Positions 16,938 to 24,032 of a DNA stretch of 58,374 bases are shown here, one piece after another. Positions within the stretch are counted from its first letter, which is position 1. Every line of letters begins with the position of its first letter. The stretch comes from Fibrobacterota bacterium (GTDB taxonomy: Bacteria; Fibrobacterota; Fibrobacteria; UBA11236): NCBI GenBank assembly GCA_023249635.1, contig JAHFCH010000015.1, positions 1-58,374 on the forward strand, written 5' to 3'. Below the pieces are notes generated by a model that saw only the letters and a list, made by a program, of their open reading frames with translations, made no database searches and was not told where the DNA came from. Both the position numbers and the translations under genes were made by a program.

Positions 16938-18005
16938 TCAGGGCACCGTAACGAGACGGCGGTCCCGGCCCAGGGGGCTTTGGGTGATAACGGCATAGAC
17001 GGCATGGGTTGCCAGCCCGGTGAAGGCGTAGCTCCGCGCTCCCGTGCCCTGGCGCGAGGCCATGCGCTTTCCGGATAGGCTCAGTACTTCCACGGTATGC
17101 CCGCCGCGGGTGGAGAAGGAAACCGTCAGGCCCGAGGTGGCTGCTTTGATTTCCGGCGCTTTTCCGGAGTAGGCGGCGTCCGCATCATCCGCTTTGCCGG
17201 AGCGATCCTTCACTCCGACGATTCCGGACTGGGAGGCCCACAGGATGGCATTATAGACCTGGGTGGCGAACATTCCCGGCGTGTTGAAGAAGCTGCCGCT
17301 ATGGCCGATGATGCTGTAGTAATAGCGTCCGCCTCCCGCGAACTGCCGGTAATAGCTGACGGGATGATCTCCGCCCATCTTGACGCAACTGGGGCAAGTC
17401 GCTTCATTCAAGGTGTAAAGCACGTGCACGCCCGCCACCTTGCGGGGATCCGAATTGAACGCGTACCATTCTTCGCGGTAATTGTAGGTCGCCTCCAGCC
17501 CGGCGTTGATCGGGTGGTTCTTTTCGGCGGCCTCGATGTTCAGGTCCGCATGATCGACGCCATGGGAGCTGAAGGTGCCGCCGATTGCGTCATCGTAATC
17601 CTTCCACGTGGCGTGGGTATCGTTGGCCCCGTGGAGGCCTATCACGCCCTTGGTGTTCATGAATTCCAGGAAGGCGGCGCGCTGATCGGCGGAATTGAGC
17701 AGGCCCCCGAAGTTGGTATTGTTGTTGAGGATAATCACGGAGTACTTGGCGAGGTTGGCCTTGGTGAAGACCGTAGCATCGTTGGCCGTATCGGCGGTAT
17801 ATGTGCCCTTGTCCGCCCCCCATTTCATGAGGAAGGGCGTACCCTGGTTGATGGTCCCGTGCACGTAACCCCCCGTGCCGCAGGCCTTGACGATGAGGAC
17901 CTTGAAGGGCGCGGCTTGCGGGGTCTCCAGGAGGCCGGAAAGCATGAGAATTCCGTAGATGGCTCTTCGGCCATGCGCGGTAATGGATTTCAATATCGTT
18001 TTCAA
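16938..18005 (-). CDS. Secreted ThuA-domain protein with sorting domain
   Basis: 355 aa with a signal peptide ending near residue 31 (LSGLLETPQAA). ThuA blocks are FKVLIVKACGTGGYVHG, YSVIILNNNTNFGG, GVIGLHGANDTHATWKDYDD, EEWYAFN and YSIIGHSGSFFNTPG. The final ~80 residues are a sorting domain (HTVEVLSLSGKRMAS...GRDRRLVTVP). The histidine in GLHGA and the glutamate-rich EEWY segment are conserved in the family. The reaction is not established for secreted members, but an involvement in 3-keto-sugar processing is known for the Agrobacterium prototype. It lies 28 bp after the GSDH gene at 18034 in the same operon. Confidence 0.82.
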   Translation of the reverse strand: MKTILKSITAHGRRAIYGILMLSGLLETPQAAPFKVLIVKACGTGGYVHGTINQGTPFLMKWGADKGTYTADTANDATVFTKANLAKYSVIILNNNTNFGGLLNSADQRAAFLEFMNTKGVIGLHGANDTHATWKDYDDAIGGTFSSHGVDHADLNIEAAEKNHPINAGLEATYNYREEWYAFNSDPRKVAGVHVLYTLNEATCPSCVKMGGDHPVSYYRQFAGGGRYYYSIIGHSGSFFNTPGMFATQVYNAILWASQSGIVGVKDRSGKADDADAAYSGKAPEIKAATSGLTVSFSTRGGHTVEVLSLSGKRMASRQGTGARSYAFTGLATHAVYAVITQSPLGRDRRLVTVP

Positions 18006-18033
18006 TTTGTCTCCTGCGTTTATAAGCTGGAAG

Positions 18034-19650
18034 CTAGAAGCGAACCATTTCAGCGGAGGCGCTTCCCGATTCCGTACGGATCAGGATGCGGAACACGCCC
18101 TTGGCGGAAAGCGCCGGTAGAGCATAACTCGTAGGACCGGAACCCCGGAACGACACGGCTTCCCGACCTTGCAGATCCAGGATGCGGACCTCATGGGGGC
18201 CTTCGGTCAGGACGGAGAGCGATTGCCGGTCCAGGGTCATCAGTTCCTTTAGCGGCCGTATGCGCGCATCAGGCGCAGCGATCGCCGTAGGCATCTCCGG
18301 GAGCAGGGAGGGGTCTTTGCAGGTTCCTGTGTAGCGGATGACATCGATCCCGGCATTGTAGTTGGCGATATACACCGCCCCATCCGGCCCCTGTTTCATA
18401 TCGACCATGGTATTCGTCGCGTTCCCGGAGAAGATCTTCACTTCGCTGGTGACGGAATCCCCCGCTTCATTCAAGGTCAGCAGGTGGAATCCATAGTTGT
18501 CGCAACCGGATACCAACCATTTGCGGTTGAACTGGGGCGGGAATTGCGATGCGGACGGATTGGAGCCGTCATAGCGGAAGATGGGTCCCGTCATGGCGCA
18601 GCCTTCAAGGCGCTTGAAGATCGGCTCGCGTATGGGCGGCAGTTGTTTCACCCCGCGGGTGGAATCGTTTTTATTGATGGGAGCGAGGCGCGTGGAGCCG
18701 GCGGAAATCGGGTTACGGCCTAGATGATAATTATAGGGGTCGACCCCGGCCATATCCTCTTCGCCGGCGAAGTACGGCCAGCCCATGTAGTAAGGTTCCT
18801 TGACCAGGTTGTATTCTTCGGAGATCTTGTGCTGGTCCGGCCCCACATCGCCCCAAGCCAGCCAGCGCCGCACGGGATCAAGCGTAAGGGTATACGCATT
18901 ACGGGTCCCTTTCACGTAGATCTCGGGACGGACCTTGGACGTATCCGAATACAGGGCCGCCATGGCGCCCATGCCTTGCTTCTGAAAGCGCGCGGCTATG
19001 GCTTCCCCGAAATTGCCCTTGGGGATGGTGTAACCGCGCGGTGACCCATCGGGATGGATGCGTATGATGCCGCCCCGCAGATCCGAGGTGTTCGCGGGTC
19101 CCCAATCGAGCGACTCATTATCGCCTATGGCGACCCAGAGATCCCCATAGGCGTCGAATTGCATGGACCCGGCGGTATGGTACAGATTGCGGCGGCTGGG
19201 GATCTTGATGAGAACCTTCTCCGTTGCCAGGTCCAAATTCCCGTTCACGCCCAGCGGGATGCGGGAGATACGGAAGGTGGATTCGGTGGTCTTATCCTCG
19301 CTCAGAAAGGAGTACATGAAGAAAACGTTGCGGTTGGATTTGAAGTTGGGATCCAGCGCCACTCCGACCAGCCCGTCTTCCACGCCGGTGGGCACCGTGA
19401 TCTTCCCCAGTGTCAGTACTTTCCGGGCGGAGGCATCGTATTTCTTGAAGTTGCCGCCCTTCTCGATGAAGTAGACGTCGGTGAGGCCGCCGCCCTTATC
19501 GTCGAAAGCCAGCTTCAACACCCCGGAAGTCGCGGTCAAAGGGCTCATCTCGAAATCGGCATCGGTGGCGGCGCAGCCCTTATAGGTGCCCAAATCGACC
19601 GCCCAAATCCGACCCAGCATGGCCGCGATGATGACAACATGAAGCCGCAT
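18034..19650 (-). CDS. Secreted sorbosone/glucose dehydrogenase-like propeller with sorting domain
   Basis: About 538 aa from the ATG at 19650 (MRLHVVIIAAMLGRIWA signal). The frame extends eight codons further to 19674. GSDH blocks are DVYFIEKGGNFKKYD, GLVGVALDPNF, YHTAGSMQFDAYGDLWVAIG, LRGGIIRIHPDGSPRGY and WLAWGDVGPDQ. The last ~70 residues are a sorting domain (HEVRILDLQGREAV...SASAEMVRF). It is the first gene of an operon with ThuA, an outer-membrane protein and PL9, behind the operator at 19732. It shares long stretches with the gene at 12089 and is probably a duplicate that diverged. Confidence 0.83.
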   Translation of the reverse strand: MRLHVVIIAAMLGRIWAVDLGTYKGCAATDADFEMSPLTATSGVLKLAFDDKGGGLTDVYFIEKGGNFKKYDASARKVLTLGKITVPTGVEDGLVGVALDPNFKSNRNVFFMYSFLSEDKTTESTFRISRIPLGVNGNLDLATEKVLIKIPSRRNLYHTAGSMQFDAYGDLWVAIGDNESLDWGPANTSDLRGGIIRIHPDGSPRGYTIPKGNFGEAIAARFQKQGMGAMAALYSDTSKVRPEIYVKGTRNAYTLTLDPVRRWLAWGDVGPDQHKISEEYNLVKEPYYMGWPYFAGEEDMAGVDPYNYHLGRNPISAGSTRLAPINKNDSTRGVKQLPPIREPIFKRLEGCAMTGPIFRYDGSNPSASQFPPQFNRKWLVSGCDNYGFHLLTLNEAGDSVTSEVKIFSGNATNTMVDMKQGPDGAVYIANYNAGIDVIRYTGTCKDPSLLPEMPTAIAAPDARIRPLKELMTLDRQSLSVLTEGPHEVRILDLQGREAVSFRGSGPTSYALPALSAKGVFRILIRTESGSASAEMVRF

Positions 19651-19731
19651 AGCCCCCCTGCGCGTTTCCAGCAAAGCTATCCGGAAACCCGCGCGGATAA
19701 TGGGCGTGGGGGAGGGATCGCGGGCGGTTTC

Positions 19732-19747
19732 GTTCTCGTTAGAGAAC
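19732..19747. promoter_or_regulatory. 16-bp palindromic operator GTTCTC-GTTA-GAGAAC
   Basis: Perfect arms, 82 bp upstream of the start at 19650 and 13 bp beyond the end of the lipoprotein gene. Confidence 0.82.
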
Positions 19748-19759
19748 CCGGGAGGGACG

Positions 19760-21424
19760 CTATTCGGCGGGAGCGACCAAAACGATTGCGGAGGCGGGCT
19801 TTTGCGTCGCGTAGATCAGCTTGAGCCAATCTTCGCTACGCGCCGTCCGCGAGAATTCGACCTCGTCGATTTTGCCGCGGAAGCCTTCCACGCCCGGCTT
19901 GGCGGGATCGTCGCCGAAGCTAAGTTCCGCAGGGGTGTCGGCGTTCTGCGGCGCATCGACGGGCCCGGCTTCCAGGGCGCCATTCAGGTAAAGCATGGCT
20001 TGACCTGCTGCTCTGACGAACGCCACATGGTACCAGACGCCTTTCCGGAGAGCCGTGGCGCCATGCAAGGCGAGGCCGGGGGTGCCACCCTGATCCAGGG
20101 CCGCCAATAGGGTGCCTCCGGAGCGCAACTGGACTTCATAGTTGCCTTCCGCGCTGCGCTTGGCGAAGACCTGGTTGTTGGCGGCAATGGAGTCGACGAA
20201 TATCCAGGCGGACAGGCAGAAATCACCCGTGCCGAAGCGGAGGCTGGCGTTATCGCGGACGCCGACGTGCCTCCCCGTTCCGTCGAACTGGCGGGCCTTG
20301 GCCACCAGGCCGGCCGCAGGCGTCGCGCCGGAATCCATTCCGTGGTTCCCGATTCCCGTGGCATCCTTGAGGCTAATCCCCAGATGCCATGCTCCGACGA
20401 AACCGGATGCGGTATCGAAGACGGCGCCCGGGTTGGAGGCCACGGCCGCTTCCGGAAGCCCGGAATAAAGCAAGAAAGTCTGGGTAGGATTGTTCGCTGC
20501 GACCGTGTCCAGACCCACCCAGATTTCCGCGCGCTTGTTCAATGCGTCCCAACTTTCGATTTCGAAAGGCAGCGGCGTAATGCCATCGGATTTGGAGAAG
20601 CGGATGTCTTCGCCGTTGGACTTCGCGGTGGTGAAATCGAAGTTGGCGGAAGTCAGGCGGACCAATAAGGGGAAGCGTCCCAGGCCGGCCTTGAGGCCCG
20701 CTCCCGTAGGGCCCGCATTCACGGTGACCGCGCGCAGGAATCTCCAGGCATGGTACGGGCCCAGCATCAATTCCGTTCCCGCCTTGGTTGATATCGGCCT
20801 GCCCAGCAGGTTGCGCGCGGATATGCCGGGAACCATGTGGATCAAGGCGGCATAGCGCGCCGCCGGCACCCCGAGGAGGGTTACCTTGCGTGTTACCTGG
20901 GAAACGGAGTCCGGTACCGTGAAGACGCGGGTGCCGGGCAGGTAGAAATAGCCTTCCCCGGATTCGCCGTCCATGGCGAAGGAGATGCTGCCGGCTTCCG
21001 CCAACTTCGCGACCGGCTGGGGCAACGCCTGGCCTTCCGCCAAACCGGAAGCTTTCACTCCGGTCAGCAACGCCAGCGTCCCCCCCAGGGAATCGCGGAT
21101 CTCTATATTGTAGGCGCCGGCCACCACGTCCGATATCTCATACTTGCCTTCGGCATCCGTGCTCACCGACCAGGCGGAGGGCAGCGAATCGGCCAAGAAG
21201 GGATCATACGAATCCGGCAGCAACCGCACGCGCGCGTTGGCGGCCGCGGTCCCGTCCAAGGTCAGGACCTGGCCGGTAACCTTTCCCGAATTGCCGATCT
21301 CGATGCTTCCCCCTGCCAGCCTGTCCGTGCAACCCCAAATGCAAATGCATACGGCGGCCAAGGCGGGCAAAGCCCAGCGCCATGGGAAACGATCATGAAA
21401 TCCCTTGGCTGCCCCGGTCATCAT
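19760..21424 (-). CDS. Lipoprotein with carboxypeptidase-regulatory-like, DUF2341 and LamG domains
   Basis: 554 aa. The N-terminus has a basic stretch, a hydrophobic core and a cysteine at residue 32 (CICIWGC), giving a lipoprotein signal. Residues ~45-110 are a carboxypeptidase-regulatory-like beta-sandwich (GKVTGQVLTLDGTAAANARV, then YEISDVVAGAYNIEIRDS). Residues ~245-335 are DUF2341 (FPLLVRLTSANFDFTTAKSN, GEDIRFSK), and ~340-545 are LamG (GAWHLGISLKDATGIGNHG; LSAWIFVDS; KIDEVEFSRTARSEDWLKL). It overlaps the regulator gene by 4 nt (ATGA), so the two are translationally coupled. A cell-surface sensing or glycan-binding role together with the regulator is an attractive but unproven reading. 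Confidence 0.82.
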   Translation of the reverse strand: MMTGAAKGFHDRFPWRWALPALAAVCICIWGCTDRLAGGSIEIGNSGKVTGQVLTLDGTAAANARVRLLPDSYDPFLADSLPSAWSVSTDAEGKYEISDVVAGAYNIEIRDSLGGTLALLTGVKASGLAEGQALPQPVAKLAEAGSISFAMDGESGEGYFYLPGTRVFTVPDSVSQVTRKVTLLGVPAARYAALIHMVPGISARNLLGRPISTKAGTELMLGPYHAWRFLRAVTVNAGPTGAGLKAGLGRFPLLVRLTSANFDFTTAKSNGEDIRFSKSDGITPLPFEIESWDALNKRAEIWVGLDTVAANNPTQTFLLYSGLPEAAVASNPGAVFDTASGFVGAWHLGISLKDATGIGNHGMDSGATPAAGLVAKARQFDGTGRHVGVRDNASLRFGTGDFCLSAWIFVDSIAANNQVFAKRSAEGNYEVQLRSGGTLLAALDQGGTPGLALHGATALRKGVWYHVAFVRAAGQAMLYLNGALEAGPVDAPQNADTPAELSFGDDPAKPGVEGFRGKIDEVEFSRTARSEDWLKLIYATQKPASAIVLVAPAE

Positions 21425-22266
21425 GGCGCTTTACCATCATAACGGGTCGTGGGGAATACCTGGAAGTTGATGTGATACACGTTTTCGGACCGGGTATCCT
21501 GCGCCATGACGTCGGCCAATTCCTTGCGGAAGATCTGGATTTTCCTTTTTATCGTTTCGAACCCGGCCTTGGAAAGGCCCGCTACCACGCAGGATATTTC
21601 CCGGTCGGCGGGATCGATCTTATCCAAGGCGATCTCGGCCAGCCGCAGGTTCTGGGAGTGGAACTTCTGCACCGTCTGGGAACGCACCTCGTCCCCGGTG
21701 GTGAGCCTGCGATCGGATTGCACGTAGCCTTGCTTCTCCTTGCGGATCATCCCCAACTCCAGCAGCAATGTTACGGATTCCTCGGCATGGGCCGCGGAAA
21801 TGCGGGGGTGCACGGCCTTTCCCAAAGCCGCGAAGTCTTCCTTGAAATCATAGATGGTAACCAATTCCCAGATCGTGGAATGATACCAATTGGACAAGAA
21901 CTTCAATTCGGATCTGAGGATATGCCTCGCCTTGGTGGCTTTCTTGTGCGAGGTCAGGCGCCGGAAGAAATGCGCCCGTTGGTCCGCATCCTTGGATTGG
22001 TTGAAGGCCACCAAATCCTCGAAGTAGGCCATGCACATGGGATCAAGTTCCAATCCATGGCCGATCCGGAAAATCGAATCCTGGGTCAGGTCCCTTTTGC
22101 CTTCGATCACGTGCGGGAGAAAGCTTTTCGATCCGAATCCCACTTTGCGCGCGAAAAGCAGATAGGAAAAGGAAGGAGAGGTCTTCTTCCGCGAGAGATA
22201 GTAATCCCTAAGGAAATCCCGGTAATTCATGTAGTCGAAAATCGTCGGCATGGGTTCGGACATCAC
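21421..22266 (-). CDS. TIGR02147-family (Fibrobacter-type) regulator
   Basis: 281 aa, cytoplasmic with no signal. It starts with the family signature TIFDYMNYRDFLRDYYLSRK, then FSYLLFARKVGFGSKSFL, an HTH-like segment with AxKxGxxSxS spacing. It continues with DQRAHFFRRL, LSNWYHSTIWELV and the ISCVVAGLSKAGFETIKRKI end block (DUF4423-like). Its length is typical for the family. The biochemical role of TIGR02147 proteins is little studied and regulation is inferred from the HTH-like N-terminus. Here the case is stronger because a copy of the island palindrome lies 51 bp upstream (22317) and it is coupled to a surface lipoprotein. It is the best candidate in the window for the protein that binds GTTCTC-N4-GAGAAC. 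Confidence 0.82.
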   Translation of the reverse strand: MMSEPMPTIFDYMNYRDFLRDYYLSRKKTSPSFSYLLFARKVGFGSKSFLPHVIEGKRDLTQDSIFRIGHGLELDPMCMAYFEDLVAFNQSKDADQRAHFFRRLTSHKKATKARHILRSELKFLSNWYHSTIWELVTIYDFKEDFAALGKAVHPRISAAHAEESVTLLLELGMIRKEKQGYVQSDRRLTTGDEVRSQTVQKFHSQNLRLAEIALDKIDPADREISCVVAGLSKAGFETIKRKIQIFRKELADVMAQDTRSENVYHINFQVFPTTRYDGKAP

Positions 22267-22316
22267 CCAATTCTAATGCCCGGCGGGGTTTGATGCTTTC
22301 GGCCCGGAGGAAAATC

Positions 22317-22332
22317 GTCCTCCACTGAGAAC
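22317..22332. promoter_or_regulatory. 16-bp palindromic operator GTCCTC-CACT-GAGAAC
   Basis: One mismatch in the left arm, 51 bp upstream of the TIGR02147 start. It suggests autoregulation and is the closest to its gene of the seven sites. Confidence 0.7.
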
Positions 22333-22417
22333 GAATTCGGCAGTGCCTGGCGTACTTTCGCGAAAAAGCAGGCAAGTTTTGGTTATTGGAGGTCCGCCCG
22401 CCGGAGAGGCGCTGATA

Positions 22418-23698
22418 TCAAGGCAAGGCCACTGGTTGCATCCGCATCCAATTCCCGCGGCGCAAGGCCATGAGGCACAGTCCATGCAGGCTGGACATCT
22501 CGATGTCATTCACGCCGGGGCCGATGGCGAAGGAAGCCATTTCCTTTCCCTCCACGTTGCGGAAGGCCGCGGTTATTGACCGATCGGACGGATTCGTGAA
22601 ACGCATCCAGCTGCCAATCTGCCGCCAGGAGGGTTCTTCAGCCGGGAGGTCGGCGGGCCGGAATCCGGTACTGTTCGTGGAGAAGACGGCTGTGGCGACG
22701 TCGCTGGACGGGAAACCATTGCGATAGGTCCGGGCTTTCAGGGTAGCGGCCGATTTCAGGACGAGGGAATCCCGGTAGAGCGCCGAAGACGGCGTGGGAT
22801 CGGAACCATCCAAGGTGTAGCGGAGCGCCGAACCGATCACGGCCGCGTCCAGGGTAACCTTGGTACTACTGTTGAATTTCCCGCCCGCGGGCGCTATCAA
22901 GGGGGCGGGAAGCTTCGCGCCGGCAGCGAAAGGGCGTACCTTGATATCGCGGAACCAGACGCGCATCGCGTCCCCGTGATCCTGCATGCCGATGGAACCG
23001 GCGGGGTGCCGACCCCAGGTATCCCGATCGTTGGGGCAGAGGCCGTAATACTTGCTCAGCTTGAAACGTTGCAGCCAATCCGGGGAACCCAGCTCATACG
23101 CGTTAACCTCCTTCCCGTTGAGCCAGTGTTCAATCTGGTTTCCGTTGGCCCAAATGGTCCCTTGATTCCATTGGTCAAAGGGTTTGGCCAGCTCTACGTA
23201 AGGCTGTCCGATTACGCCGTCCTGCACGGTGGGGTGCAGATCGTAGTTCGCGCCTGTGCGCTTGATCGGCATGGCGGTTTCCCCGGGTAAATGCCCCATC
23301 TCGTTCCGATCGCTTGCGTTGGCGTCGTCGAGGATGGCGTATTCCTCCCCGCTGCATTGCCGGTTGCCGCCCGATACGCGGATGAAGATCCCGCTGTTTC
23401 CCTTGGCGTTAAGCTTCCATTCCATCGACAATTCGAAATCCGCGTACGAGTCATTGCTGAGGAGATCGCTGAAAGGGGAGCCGGGCGCGCTGGCCAGTGC
23501 CTGATCCTCGATGATCCAGGATCCAGGCGTACCGCCGGGCCCCGGGTGGAAGTGGGATTTCCAATCAATTCCATCAAAGAGGAGGACCCAGCCGGCCGCC
23601 TTCTCGGCCTCGGAAAGCCTGTTGAGCGGGGTATCCTGGGCGTGCCCGCGGGAGATGAAAAGCATGAAGATGAGCGGGAGTAACCTTAGAGGCCGCAT
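22418..23698 (-). CDS. Secreted DUF1080 protein with chitobiase-type C-terminal domain
   Basis: About 426 aa from the ATG at 23698 (MRPLRLLPLIFMLFISRGHA signal). The frame reaches 23800 but the upstream part is not signal-like. The DUF1080 domain spans ~25-240 (GWVLLFDGIDWKSHF, ELSMEWKLNAKGNSGIFIRV, YAILDDANASDRN, HWLNGKEVNAYE, RVWFRDIKVRP). Residues ~255-325 are a chitobiase/beta-hexosaminidase C-terminal-like domain (ALRYTLDGSDPTPSSALYRD). The end lacks the typical sorting motif. DUF1080 proteins are known to hydrolyse 3-keto-glycosides. It is divergent from the GH92 gene and shares a ~335-bp intergenic region with it. The operator at 23953 is 255 bp upstream of this gene, so its control is less clear. 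Confidence 0.8.
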   Translation of the reverse strand: MRPLRLLPLIFMLFISRGHAQDTPLNRLSEAEKAAGWVLLFDGIDWKSHFHPGPGGTPGSWIIEDQALASAPGSPFSDLLSNDSYADFELSMEWKLNAKGNSGIFIRVSGGNRQCSGEEYAILDDANASDRNEMGHLPGETAMPIKRTGANYDLHPTVQDGVIGQPYVELAKPFDQWNQGTIWANGNQIEHWLNGKEVNAYELGSPDWLQRFKLSKYYGLCPNDRDTWGRHPAGSIGMQDHGDAMRVWFRDIKVRPFAAGAKLPAPLIAPAGGKFNSSTKVTLDAAVIGSALRYTLDGSDPTPSSALYRDSLVLKSAATLKARTYRNGFPSSDVATAVFSTNSTGFRPADLPAEEPSWRQIGSWMRFTNPSDRSITAAFRNVEGKEMASFAIGPGVNDIEMSSLHGLCLMALRRGNWMRMQPVALP

Positions 23699-23952
23699 AT
23701 AGAGTCGACTGTTTTCCACGTGACTTCGCCTTCCCGGAGCTGGGGTCTTATTGGGGATGCCGCCCGTCCTCCCGCCATGCGCCTGGGGGGAGGCAAGCAC
23801 GGTGGGGCTTTCCAGCTAGGGGAGGACGGGGCGGCAAGCCTTGAGTTTTCAGCACCAGCCATTCCTTGCGGCAAACGGAAACACCTACGGAATACGATAT
23901 TCCCGATTACGCTTCCGCGCAGCCGGATGGATTGATGAAAAGCAGTGATCAC

Positions 23953-23968
23953 GTTCTCGGCGGAGAAC
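23953..23968. promoter_or_regulatory. 16-bp palindromic operator GTTCTC-GGCG-GAGAAC
   Basis: Perfect arms, 64 bp upstream of the GH92 start on the plus strand. It is the only copy serving a plus-strand gene. The rest of the 335-bp divergent region (23699-24032) shows no other clear signal. Confidence 0.8.
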
Positions 23969-24032
23969 GAATTGCCCCTGCGCAATCTTTGTCTCAGCAA
24001 CAAGCATTCCCCGTACGCCCTACTTTGGTTCC

